From NCBI GenBank assembly GCA_041906305.1, contig JAYRJL010000001.1:1240001-1304000 (forward strand): 64,000 nt of DNA, written 5' to 3'. The notes under the pieces were generated by a model. It ran no database searches and had not been told where the DNA came from. It saw nothing but the letters and a program-made list of their open reading frames with translations. This document shows, piece after piece, positions 26,424-34,634 of the stretch; within the stretch, counting starts at the first letter, position 1, and each line of letters opens with the position of its first letter. The DNA is from SHVZ01 sp041906305. GTDB lineage: Bacteria > Pseudomonadota > Alphaproteobacteria > SHVZ01. A program made the position numbers and the translations under genes.

Positions 26424-28849
26424 CCGGCGTAACTCTTCCGCCGCGCGCGCGTGTCGTCATCATCGGCGGCGGCGCCGTCGGCTGCTCGATCGCATATCAC
26501 CTGACCAAGGAAGGGGAGAAGGACGTCCTCCTCCTGGAGAAGAGCGGGCTCACCCATGGCGCCACCTGGCACGCCGCGGGCCTGGTCGGCCAGCTCCGCT
26601 CGAAGCGGAACCTGACGCGGCTGATGCAGGATTCGGTGGCGCTCTACGGCCGGCTCGCGGCGGAGACCGGGCAGGCGACCGATTGGAAGCCGGCAGGCAG
26701 CCTTCGGCTTGCCTCGTCGGAGGCGCGCTGGAGCGAACTCAAGCGATCGGTCTCGACTGCCCGAAGCTTCGGCTTCGACATCCACACGGTATCGCCGGCG
26801 GAGGCGCAGAAGATGTTCCCGCTGATCACCCTAGCCGGTGTGGTGGGAGCGGTTTTCGTGCCGACCGACGGCTATGTCGATCCCACGGGTCTCACCATGG
26901 CCTACGCCAAGGGGGCGCGGAGCGGCGGCGCGAAGCTGGTCGAAGGCGTGCTGGTGACGGGCATCGAGACCAAGGGCCGACGCGCGACCCGCGTGATCAC
27001 GGACCAGGGCACCGTCGAGTGCGAGATCCTGGTCAATGCTGCCGGCATGTGGGCGGACCGCATCGGCGCGATGGCCGGCGCGAAGATCCCGGCGGTCGCA
27101 GTCGAGCACCAGTACATGGTGACCGAGAAGTCCGAGGAGATCCCCAAAGGCCTGCCGACGCTGCGGGATCCGGACAAGGCCTTCTACCTGAAGCCCGACG
27201 TCGCCGCGCTGGCGATCGGCGGCTGGGAGCCGGACACGATCCCGTTCGGTCGGGGTGGCGTGTCCTTCGAGTTCGGCCGCGAGCTCCTGCCGTCGAACTT
27301 CGACCGCTTCGAGCAGATCGCGTTGCCGGCGGCCGAGCGGCTGCCGATCCTCGAGAAGCTCGGCGTCCGCACCCTGATCAACGGTCCGATCCCGATCTCC
27401 CCCGACGGCGAGCCGATCCTCGGCAAGGCGCCGGAGCTCGACAATCTCTTCGTCGCCTGCGGGTTCACCTCCGGCATCGCCGCCTCCGGCGGCGCCGGCA
27501 AGGCGATCGCGCAATGGATCGTGCATGGCGAGCCGGAACGCGATCTCTGGGCTTTCGACGTGCGCCGCTTCGGCCTGCACCACATGAGCGGCCAGTATCG
27601 CTACGAGCGCGCGGTCGAGAGCTATCACCGCTACTACCTGATCCACTGGCCGGTCGAGGAGCTGTCGACGGGCCGTGGCGGGCGGCGAAGCCCGCTTTAC
27701 CCGATGCTGAAGGCGAAAGGTGCCGTGTTCGGATCCCGTTTCGGCTGGGAGCGGCCGAACTGGTTCGCTCCGAACGGCACGGATGGCAGGGACGTACCGT
27801 CCTTCGAGGGGCGCCCCTCCTGGTTCGATGCAGTCGCGGCGGAGCACAAGGCGACGCGCGAGCGCGTGACGCTGTTCGACCAGTCGTCGTTCTCGAAGTT
27901 CGATATTGAGGGCCCTGGGGCACTCAAGGCGCTGCAGCGGATCGCCGCCAACGATCTCGACAAGCCTGTCGGAACCGCGATCTACACCCAGCTCTGCAAC
28001 GAGCGCGGCGGCATCGAGGCTGATCTCACCATCATGCGGACGGCGGATACCCGCTTCTACGTCGTCACCGGCTCCGGCTTCGGCGTGCGAGACGGTGGCT
28101 GGATCCAGCGACACCTCCCCGGCGACGGCACCGTCTCCTTCCGCGACGTCACCTCGGCGAAGGCGGTCATCAACATCTGCGGGCCCCGGTCGCGCGAGGT
28201 CCTGACGAAGGTGGCCGAGGGTGACGTGTCGAATGCAGCCTTCCCGTATCTCGGTGCACGCGAGCTCCGCATCGGCTATGCGCCGGTGCTGGCGGTCCGC
28301 ATCACCTATGTCGGCGAGCTCGGGTGGGAGCTGCACATCCCGGTCGAGTACGCGGCACATGTCTACGAGGCGCTGATCGCGGCCGGCGCCGAGTTCGGCA
28401 TCCAGGACGCCGGCTACCGCGCGATCGAGACGCTCCGCCTCGAGAAGCGCTACCTTTACTGGGGTTCGGACATCACCCCGGATTACACCCCGTATGAGGC
28501 AGGCCTCGGCTTCGCCGTGGCGCTCGACAAGGGCGATTTCATCGGTCGCGATGCATTGGCCAAGGTGCGGACGGAGGGCGTGAAGCGGAAGCTCTGCGTC
28601 TTCCTGCTCGACGAGCCGGCGCCGGTCTATGGCGGCGAGGCGATCTACGCTGCCGACGGTCGCGTGCTCGGCGTGACCTCGAGCGGCGGCTATGGCCACA
28701 CCATCGGCAAGAGCATCGTCTACGGCTATGTCCCGGCCGAGGACGCCAAGGTCTCGCGCTACGAGATCGAAGCCTTCATGAAGCGGATCCCGGCCAGCCG
28801 GATCGACAGAGCCCCGTACGATCCCGAGCGGAAGAAGCTGCTGGCCTAG
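26420..28849 (+). CDS. Dimethylglycine/sarcosine dehydrogenase-like flavoprotein (DAO plus GcvT domains)
   Basis: An 809-residue two-part enzyme. The N-terminal half is a FAD-dependent oxidoreductase: GGGAVG at residues 16-21, and THGATWHAAGL, in which His51 aligns with the histidine that covalently holds FAD in dimethylglycine oxidase. The C-terminal half is a folate-binding aminomethyltransferase (GcvT-like) domain with LFDQSSFSKFDIEGPGA, YVGELGWELHIP and YEAGLGFAVALDKGDFIG. Such enzymes oxidise a secondary or tertiary N-methylamine and pass the C1 unit to tetrahydrofolate. It is coupled to the Rieske gene by an ATGA overlap. Its TAG shares CTAG with the stop of the opposing antiporter gene. 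Confidence 0.9.
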   Translation: MTGVTLPPRARVVIIGGGAVGCSIAYHLTKEGEKDVLLLEKSGLTHGATWHAAGLVGQLRSKRNLTRLMQDSVALYGRLAAETGQATDWKPAGSLRLASSEARWSELKRSVSTARSFGFDIHTVSPAEAQKMFPLITLAGVVGAVFVPTDGYVDPTGLTMAYAKGARSGGAKLVEGVLVTGIETKGRRATRVITDQGTVECEILVNAAGMWADRIGAMAGAKIPAVAVEHQYMVTEKSEEIPKGLPTLRDPDKAFYLKPDVAALAIGGWEPDTIPFGRGGVSFEFGRELLPSNFDRFEQIALPAAERLPILEKLGVRTLINGPIPISPDGEPILGKAPELDNLFVACGFTSGIAASGGAGKAIAQWIVHGEPERDLWAFDVRRFGLHHMSGQYRYERAVESYHRYYLIHWPVEELSTGRGGRRSPLYPMLKAKGAVFGSRFGWERPNWFAPNGTDGRDVPSFEGRPSWFDAVAAEHKATRERVTLFDQSSFSKFDIEGPGALKALQRIAANDLDKPVGTAIYTQLCNERGGIEADLTIMRTADTRFYVVTGSGFGVRDGGWIQRHLPGDGTVSFRDVTSAKAVINICGPRSREVLTKVAEGDVSNAAFPYLGARELRIGYAPVLAVRITYVGELGWELHIPVEYAAHVYEALIAAGAEFGIQDAGYRAIETLRLEKRYLYWGSDITPDYTPYEAGLGFAVALDKGDFIGRDALAKVRTEGVKRKLCVFLLDEPAPVYGGEAIYAADGRVLGVTSSGGYGHTIGKSIVYGYVPAEDAKVSRYEIEAFMKRIPASRIDRAPYDPERKKLLA

Positions 28850-30522
28850 GCAGTCCCGGCGATCGCGCGGGAAGCCATCGCGAGCCCGATCTCGCGTTCG
28901 CCCATCACGACTTCCTGGGCGCCGAGGGTCTTCAGGTGATCCGCTTCGGCGTCCGTATGGGCGCGCGCGACGATCGCGATCGTCTCGTTGGCGGCAAGCG
29001 CGATCTCGACGAACTGGCCGGCCTCGAAGGCAGCCGGGATGGCGACGAACAGCCGGTGCGCGCGGCCGACATTCGCGGCGGAAAGCAAGTCTTCCGGCTC
29101 GTCGGGCCCCTCGATCACCTCGATGCCCTTCGCGTGCAGTTCCTTGATGATGACCGGGCTCTCCTCGATGACCACGATCGGCTGCCCGGCGGCGATCAAG
29201 GTCTCGCCGATCACACGGCCGACCCGGCCGTAGCCGACGATGATCGAGTGTCCGGCGAGCTGCTCCGGCGGTGCGGGTGGCGGTGCGGCCTCGCCGACCG
29301 AGGCGGCTTCGCCTCCATGCTTCCGTGTCCCACGCGACTTGAACCAGTCGAGCGTCGCGAAGGCGAGCGGGTTGAGCATGATCGACAGGATCGCGCCGGC
29401 GACGATCAGGTCGCGGCCCGGCTCCGGCATCAGGCCGAGGGCGATGCCGAGGCCGGCGAGGATGAAAGAGAACTCCCCGATCTGCGCCAGGCTCGCCGAG
29501 ATGATGAGGGACGTCCCGGTAGATCGCCCGAAGGCGCGCGAGATCGCGAAAGCGGCCAGGGACTTGCCGATGATGATGATGAACACCGTGGCAAGCACCG
29601 GCAGCGGATCGCGGATCAGGATCAGCGGATCGAACAGCATGCCGACCGAAACGAAGAACAGGACCGCGAAGGCGTCGCGCAGCGGCAGGACCTCGGCGGC
29701 GGCCTGATGGCTGAGCTCGGACTCGGCCAGCACCATGCCGGCGAAGAAGGCGCCGAGCGCGAAGGAGACGTCGAACAGCTGGGCCGAGGCGTAGGCGACG
29801 CCGAGCGCGATCGAGAGGACCGCCAGCCGGAAGAGTTCGCGCGAACCGGTATAGGCCATGTGATGGAGCAGCCAGGGGATCACGCGGCGGCCGACGATCA
29901 GCATCAGCGCAACGAAAGCGCCGACCTTGGCGATCGTGAAGCCGATCGCCATCACGATCTCTTGCGGATTGGTGTTGCGGGCGCCGTCATCGTCCTTCAG
30001 CAGCCCGGCGACCGCAGGAAGCAGGACGAGGGTCAGCACCATCGCGAGGTCCTCGACGATCAGCCACCCGACCGCGATCCGGCCTTGCTCCGTGTCGAGT
30101 ATGCGGCGTTCCTGCAGGGCACGCAGCAGCACGACGGTGCTCGCCACCGAGAGCGCGAGGCCGAAGACGAGCCCGCCGCCGATCGACCATCCCATCATCC
30201 AGGCGAGACCCATGCCGAGCAGGGTCGCAAAGGCGATCTGCGCGATGGCGCCTGGCACCGCGATCGTCTTCACCGCCAGAAGGTCACGCACCGAAAAGTG
30301 AAGCCCGACGCCGAACATCAGCAGGATCACGCCGATCTCGGCGAGCTGCGGGGCGAGCGACTGGTCGCCGACGAAGCCTGGCGTGTAGGGACCGAGTGCG
30401 ACGCCGGCCAGCAGGTAACCCACCAGCGGCGAAAGCTTGAGCCGATGGGCGATGGCGCCGAGGATGAAGGCGAGGACGAGGCCGACCACGACGATGGCGA
30501 TCAGCGGCGTGTGATGCTCCAT
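28846..30522 (-). CDS. ybaL: YbaL/KefB-type cation:proton antiporter with TrkA-N domain
   Basis: A 558-residue member of the CPA2 family, the same length as E. coli YbaL and recognisably similar along its length (HHTPLIAIVVVGLVLAF; YLLAGVALGPYTPGFV; FALGAFFAGMVLAESELSH). About 12-13 membrane segments cover residues 1-385. A linker rich in Ala and Pro then leads into an NAD-binding TrkA-N domain (HSIIVGYGRVGRVIGE). The ATG at 30522 is preferred because GGAG lies 9 bases upstream and the alignment with YbaL begins there; an ATG 15 bases earlier is also open. It probably exchanges K+ or Na+ for protons, possibly under redox or nucleotide control. Confidence 0.92.
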   Translation of the reverse strand: MEHHTPLIAIVVVGLVLAFILGAIAHRLKLSPLVGYLLAGVALGPYTPGFVGDQSLAPQLAEIGVILLMFGVGLHFSVRDLLAVKTIAVPGAIAQIAFATLLGMGLAWMMGWSIGGGLVFGLALSVASTVVLLRALQERRILDTEQGRIAVGWLIVEDLAMVLTLVLLPAVAGLLKDDDGARNTNPQEIVMAIGFTIAKVGAFVALMLIVGRRVIPWLLHHMAYTGSRELFRLAVLSIALGVAYASAQLFDVSFALGAFFAGMVLAESELSHQAAAEVLPLRDAFAVLFFVSVGMLFDPLILIRDPLPVLATVFIIIIGKSLAAFAISRAFGRSTGTSLIISASLAQIGEFSFILAGLGIALGLMPEPGRDLIVAGAILSIMLNPLAFATLDWFKSRGTRKHGGEAASVGEAAPPPAPPEQLAGHSIIVGYGRVGRVIGETLIAAGQPIVVIEESPVIIKELHAKGIEVIEGPDEPEDLLSAANVGRAHRLFVAIPAAFEAGQFVEIALAANETIAIVARAHTDAEADHLKTLGAQEVVMGEREIGLAMASRAIAGTA

Positions 30523-30616
30523 GCGCCGGATCTCCATGAAGGGCGGGCTTCGGACCGGTCTGTAATGCGGGCTGGATGGCCGGGTTGCAAGTGAAAGCCC
30601 TACCGGTTCTGAAAAA

Positions 30617-31468
30617 TCAACGTTCGGTCAGCTTGTAGATGCGTGCCGCGGTCTTACCGAGAACCATGTCGCGCGAGGGGGCGTCGAGCCGACCGAGCCA
30701 GCCGAGGAGCCCCTCCATCCAGCGAACGTAGTCACCTGCCAGGTTCACCACCGGCCAGTCGCTCCCGAAAAGCAGCCGCTCGGGGCCGAAGGCATCGAGA
30801 AGCGTGTCGAGATAGGGAAAGAGATCGTCCGGGCTCCAGTCCGGCCGAGCCTCGGTGATGAGGCCGGAAGTCTTGCAGGTGACGTTCGCGCGGCGAGCGA
30901 GCTGGTGCATCCGTTCGGCCCAGTCGGCGAAGCCTTCGTCGCCGGGTTTCCACCGGGCGATCTCCGGCTTCGCGCCGTGATCGATCACGATGGTCAGTCC
31001 GGGATGGCGCTCCGCCAGCGTCTCGAGCGGCTGGAGATGCACGGGCCTGACAAGCGCGTCGAATACGAGGTCGCTCGCCTCGATCGCCGCATACGCCGGC
31101 GCCAGGATGGGCGACAGCATCCAGCGCGGATCGGCGATGTCGTGGATCATCGGACGGAGCCCGACCAGCTTCGGCCGTCGCGCGAGACGCGCGATGCGGT
31201 CGGCGGCGTCGGCCGCTTCCATGTCGACCCAGCCGACGACGCCCGCGACCGAGGGCGTCGTCGCCGCGAGGTCGAGCATGAAATGGGTCTCGGCCTCGGT
31301 CGGCGCCGCCTGCACCAGGACCGTGCGCGTGATGTCGTAGTCGTCGAGATGAGGGGCGAGGTCGGCCGGTCCGAAGTCGCGATAGATCGGTGCGAGCTCC
31401 GGCGTCAGCCATCCATAATCGCCTCGTGCGAGCTGCCAGTAGTGCTGATGCGCGTCGATCCGCGTCAC
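30617..31468 (-). CDS. Amidohydrolase-2 family lactonase (probable L-fucono-/sugar lactonase)
   Basis: A 283-residue TIM-barrel hydrolase of the COG3618 type, the group containing L-fucono-1,5-lactonase and L-rhamnono-lactonase. It starts with the metal motif RIDAHQHYWQ, then has IVIDHGAKP and ends with LLFGSDWPVVN, whose aspartate is the catalytic base. The GTG start at 31468 shares GTGA with the stop of the upstream aldo/keto reductase gene. Together with FucU and the reductase it makes a three-gene leftward operon that fits oxidation of L-fucose to L-fuconate. The substrate assignment comes from context and family, not from a diagnostic residue. Confidence 0.82.
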   Translation of the reverse strand: MTRIDAHQHYWQLARGDYGWLTPELAPIYRDFGPADLAPHLDDYDITRTVLVQAAPTEAETHFMLDLAATTPSVAGVVGWVDMEAADAADRIARLARRPKLVGLRPMIHDIADPRWMLSPILAPAYAAIEASDLVFDALVRPVHLQPLETLAERHPGLTIVIDHGAKPEIARWKPGDEGFADWAERMHQLARRANVTCKTSGLITEARPDWSPDDLFPYLDTLLDAFGPERLLFGSDWPVVNLAGDYVRWMEGLLGWLGRLDAPSRDMVLGKTAARIYKLTER

Positions 31469-32469
31469 GGCGTCGGCGCCTCGGCGGCGATCAGGCGCTC
31501 GGCCTTGAGATCGGACCAGAGCGCCTTGGGGATCGGATGGGCGAGAAGGGCTTCGTTCGCCTCGACCTCGGCGGCGGCGCGGGCGCCGACGACCACGGTG
31601 GCGACGGCCGGATGCGCCATCGGAAACTGCAGCGCCGCGGCCGCGAGCGGCACGCCATGCGCCTTGCACACCTGTTCGAGCGTGGCGACGCGGTCGAGAA
31701 TTGCTGGCGGAGCCGGGGCGTAGTTGTAGACCGCGCCCGGCTGGGGTCCGGTCGCGAGGATGCCCGAATTGAAGACGCCGCCAGCAATGATCGAGACCTG
31801 CTTCTGGACGCAGAGCGGAAGGAAGCTCGCCAGCGCCTCTTGCTCGAGCAGCGTGTAGCGACCGGCCAACAGCACGCAGTCGATGTCGGCGGCGCGAGCG
31901 ACGGACTCCGCGACCTGCCACTCGTTGACGCCGAGTCCGATCGCGCCGACCACGCCCTGGGCACGGAGGTCGGAGAGCACAGGGTAAGCGCCGTCCATTG
32001 CCTCCTTGAACCGGCGCGGTTGCTCGTCGCCGTGGGTGAAGCGGTCAATGTCGTGGATCAGCAGGACGTCGATGCGGCTCGTGCCGAGGCGCTCCAGGCT
32101 GACCTCGACCGAGCGGAGCGCGCCGTCGCGGCTGTAGTCGTAGACGGGAAGGGTATTCGGCACCTCGACATAGGCGCCGCCGTCGACCTTGCCGGTCTGC
32201 GGCACCAGCAGTCTCCCGACCTTGGTCGAGAGCCGGTAGCTGTCGCGCGGCTTCGCGCGAAGGAAACGTCCGATGCGTTGTTCGCCGAGCCCGTGGCCGT
32301 AGAGCGGCGCTGTGTCGAAGTAGCGCCACCCGGCATTCCAGGCGGCCTCGAGCGCGCCTTCCGCCGTGGTCTCTGCGACAACCGAAAACAGGTTGCCCAA
32401 TGGCGCACCACCGAAACCGAGGCGCGTGACCTCGACCCCGGAACGGCCAAGGCGTCTCGTCCCGATCAT
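31465..32469 (-). CDS. Aldo/keto reductase (probable L-fucose / aldose 1-dehydrogenase)
   Basis: A 334-residue AKR of the group with D-threo-aldose 1-dehydrogenase, L-fucose dehydrogenase and pyridoxal 4-dehydrogenase. The tetrad is visible: Asp and Tyr in YFDTAPLYGHG, Lys in LSTKVGRLL, and His in LLIHDIDRF. The C-terminal cofactor loop reads ATVVVGARAAAEVEANEAL. The ATG at 32469 overlaps the stop of fucU by four bases (ATGA), and its own stop overlaps the lactonase start. It is expected to oxidise the hemiacetal carbon of L-fucose or a similar 6-deoxy sugar to the lactone with NAD(P)+. Confidence 0.85.
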   Translation of the reverse strand: MIGTRRLGRSGVEVTRLGFGGAPLGNLFSVVAETTAEGALEAAWNAGWRYFDTAPLYGHGLGEQRIGRFLRAKPRDSYRLSTKVGRLLVPQTGKVDGGAYVEVPNTLPVYDYSRDGALRSVEVSLERLGTSRIDVLLIHDIDRFTHGDEQPRRFKEAMDGAYPVLSDLRAQGVVGAIGLGVNEWQVAESVARAADIDCVLLAGRYTLLEQEALASFLPLCVQKQVSIIAGGVFNSGILATGPQPGAVYNYAPAPPAILDRVATLEQVCKAHGVPLAAAALQFPMAHPAVATVVVGARAAAEVEANEALLAHPIPKALWSDLKAERLIAAEAPTP

Positions 32470-32900
32470 CGGAGACCGACAACGCCCTTCTTCAAGATCA
32501 GGTTGGCGTAGGTGCGAAGCTCGCCGGTCTGCACGACCGCGAACGCGGCGCGGCCGCGCGCGTAGAAGGCCTGGCGCTCGATCATCTCGACCTTGACCTT
32601 CCGGCCCTCCGCCTCGTCGAGCGCGCGGTTGAAGTCGGCGACGGCCTCGGGGACTCTCCCCGGATCGCCGACAACCTCCATGCCGGTGGCCGGCGCCTCC
32701 ACGAAGGTGTCGAGCGGCATCACCGAGGCGATCGCCCTGACGACTCTCGTCGCGTCGACGCCGTCCATGCGGATCAGGCGGCGGGCGACGCTGGCGCCGG
32801 GGAAATGCGCGTCGGCGACGACGATCTCGTCGCCATGACCCATCGAGGCCAGCGCGTGCAGCAGGTCGGGCGAGAGAAGGGGATCCAGGCCTTTGAGCAT
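32466..32900 (-). CDS. fucU: L-fucose mutarotase, RbsD/FucU family
   Basis: A 144-residue protein, close to the 140 residues of E. coli FucU. The N-terminus MLKGLDPLLSPDLLHALASM and the core GHGDEIVVADAHFP (containing the catalytic His) are family hallmarks, and the C-terminus has the aromatic ERQAFYARGRAAFAVVQ block. It interconverts the alpha and beta anomers of L-fucose or a related pyranose, feeding the beta form to the dehydrogenase encoded downstream. The ATG at 32900 is selected because the conserved region begins there. It is first in its operon and divergent from a GntR regulator. Confidence 0.9.
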   Translation of the reverse strand: MLKGLDPLLSPDLLHALASMGHGDEIVVADAHFPGASVARRLIRMDGVDATRVVRAIASVMPLDTFVEAPATGMEVVGDPGRVPEAVADFNRALDEAEGRKVKVEMIERQAFYARGRAAFAVVQTGELRTYANLILKKGVVGLR

Positions 32901-32953
32901 GCCGGGACGATACACTTGCCGGACTAACATGTCAGTGCGTACACTCGCTCCCG
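32901..32953. promoter_or_regulatory. 53-bp divergent operator/promoter region between fucU and the GntR gene
   Basis: Only 53 bases separate two divergent start codons, so the promoters and any GntR operator must overlap and reach into the coding ends. TAACATGTCA at 32925-32934 is a near-palindrome that recurs as TGACATGTCA upstream of the DUF6356 gene at 39259. A looser pair TACAC...GTGCGTA also spans the region. Which of these the regulator binds cannot be told from sequence. Confidence 0.4.
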
Positions 32954-33658
32954 ATGAAGCTTCGCGAAAAAGCCTATGAGAGCTTCCAGCAACGGCTGCT
33001 GGCGCTCGACTTGCGGCCCGGCCAGTTCGTCTCCCAGCGCGAGCTGGTGGCGCTGACCGGCATGCCGCTGGGCGCTATCCGCGAGCTGATCCCCAGGCTC
33101 GAGGCCGACGGCCTCATCGTCACCATCCCCCAGCGCGGCATGCAGATCGCCGCCGTCGACCTGAAGCTCGTCCGCAACGCCTTCCAGCTCCGGATCATCC
33201 TGGAGAAGGAGGCGATGGCGAACTTTGCCGCCAAGGCTCGCGACGAGGAGATCGAGACGCTGGCGGCAGCCCACGAGCGTATCGTCGCCAAGGCGAAGAA
33301 GGGCATCAGCCGCGACCTGCTCGAGGAAGCGCAGTCGGTCGACTGGGCCTTCCACGACACGCTGATCGACTCCCTCGGCAACGACATCCTCTCGGCAATC
33401 TACCGGGTCAATTCGATCAAGATCCGCCTGATCCGGCTCGAACGCGTGCTGCTCTCGCCCGACAGCCTGATGCCGGCACTGAAGGAGCACGGCGACATCA
33501 TCGCCGCGCTTCGCGCCCGCGATTCCGTTCGCGCGGTCGTCGCGCTCGAACGTCACCTGACCAGCGCCCGCAACCGGGCGATGGGCGTTCAGGCGGTCGA
33601 GACCGCGGCGCCCGTCGCCTCCAAATCCCGTACTCGCTCCGCAAAGGCTGCCCGATGA
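32954..33658 (+). CDS. GntR-family transcriptional regulator (FadR/FCD subfamily)
   Basis: A 234-residue regulator. The winged helix-turn-helix covers about residues 5-70 (ELVALTGMPLGAIRELIPRLEADGLI). The all-helical FCD ligand-binding domain covers about residues 80-215 and includes FQLRIILEKEAM, DWAFHDTLIDSLGN and EHGDIIAALRARD, whose Asp and His residues usually hold a metal and an organic-acid effector. A lysine/arginine-rich tail ends the protein. It is divergent from fucU and coupled by an ATGA overlap to the DapA-family gene, so it very likely controls this sugar locus, with a sugar acid as the probable effector. Confidence 0.88.
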   Translation: MKLREKAYESFQQRLLALDLRPGQFVSQRELVALTGMPLGAIRELIPRLEADGLIVTIPQRGMQIAAVDLKLVRNAFQLRIILEKEAMANFAAKARDEEIETLAAAHERIVAKAKKGISRDLLEEAQSVDWAFHDTLIDSLGNDILSAIYRVNSIKIRLIRLERVLLSPDSLMPALKEHGDIIAALRARDSVRAVVALERHLTSARNRAMGVQAVETAAPVASKSRTRSAKAAR

Positions 33659-34566
33659 CGACCCCGTTCCGCGGCGTCTGGACCGCGATCATGACGCCGC
33701 TCGAACCCGACGGCCGCATCGCCTACGACCTGCTCTCGGCCCATTGCCGCTGGCTGTTCTCCAAAGGCGTCGACGGCGTCACGCTGTTCGGTACGTCGGG
33801 AGAGGGCCAGTCCTTCTCGATGGACGAACGCCGCGAGGCACTCGAGCAGCTTCTCGCTTCAGGTATCCCGGCGGCAAAGGTCAGCGTCGGCACGGCGACC
33901 TCGGCGCTGGCCGAGACCGCGGCGCTGACCCGTCACGCGGCCGCGCTCGGCGTCGCCGGAGCCCTGGTCCTGCCGCCGTTCTTCTTCAAGGGCGTCAGCG
34001 ACGACGGCGTCTACGAGTCTTTCGCCAGGCTCTGCGAGATGCTGAAAGGCGTGAAGACCAGGCTCGTCCTCTATCACATCCCGCAGGTATCGGCGGTGAA
34101 CGTCGCGCCGAAGGTCGTCGCCCGCCTCGCCAAGGCCTATCCGGACCTGATCGCCGGCGTGAAGGACTCTTCCGGCGACTGGGACAACACAGCCGAGATG
34201 CTGAAGCTCTCGCCCCAGCTCGCGATCATGGTCGGCCATGAGCCCTATGTGCCACGGCTGCTCAAGGCGGGGGGCACCGGCACGATCTGCGGCGTCGCCA
34301 ACGTCCGGCCCGACCTGATCCGCCGGTTGCATGATGCCGCTGGCAAACCCGACGAGGCCGCGCTGGTCGATGCGGTCACGAAGATCTGCACCCTGGTGAC
34401 GGACGTGCCGTTCGTGCCGGCGATCAAGGCCCTGATCGCCGACCAGTCCGGCGACGACCGGTGGCTCAACGTACGCCCGCCGCTGGTCGCCTCCAGCGCG
34501 GCCGAGCGCAAGCGGCTGGTCGCTGCCGTCAAGGCTCTCGACCCGGGAGCGTTGGCCGCCGACTGA
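33655..34566 (+). CDS. DapA/NAL-family aldolase (probable 2-keto-3-deoxy-sugar-acid aldolase)
   Basis: A 303-residue (beta/alpha)8 aldolase of the dihydrodipicolinate synthase / N-acetylneuraminate lyase family. The Schiff-base lysine is Lys170 in GVKDSSG, the proton-relay tyrosine is Tyr140 in LYHIPQ, and the carboxylate-binding loop is GTSGEGQSF. True DapA would be expected near lysine genes. Here it is coupled to a GntR regulator in a fucose-like locus, so cleavage of 2-keto-3-deoxy-L-fuconate (or a similar acid) to pyruvate and an aldehyde is the best guess. No sugar-acid dehydratase gene is in the window. Confidence 0.85.
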   Translation: MTTPFRGVWTAIMTPLEPDGRIAYDLLSAHCRWLFSKGVDGVTLFGTSGEGQSFSMDERREALEQLLASGIPAAKVSVGTATSALAETAALTRHAAALGVAGALVLPPFFFKGVSDDGVYESFARLCEMLKGVKTRLVLYHIPQVSAVNVAPKVVARLAKAYPDLIAGVKDSSGDWDNTAEMLKLSPQLAIMVGHEPYVPRLLKAGGTGTICGVANVRPDLIRRLHDAAGKPDEAALVDAVTKICTLVTDVPFVPAIKALIADQSGDDRWLNVRPPLVASSAAERKRLVAAVKALDPGALAAD

Positions 34567-34634
34567 TCTCGACAAGTCGTTCGTAAATTCGCAATCTCAA
34601 TAACGGCTCCAAAGCCAATCGGGAGGAAAACGAG

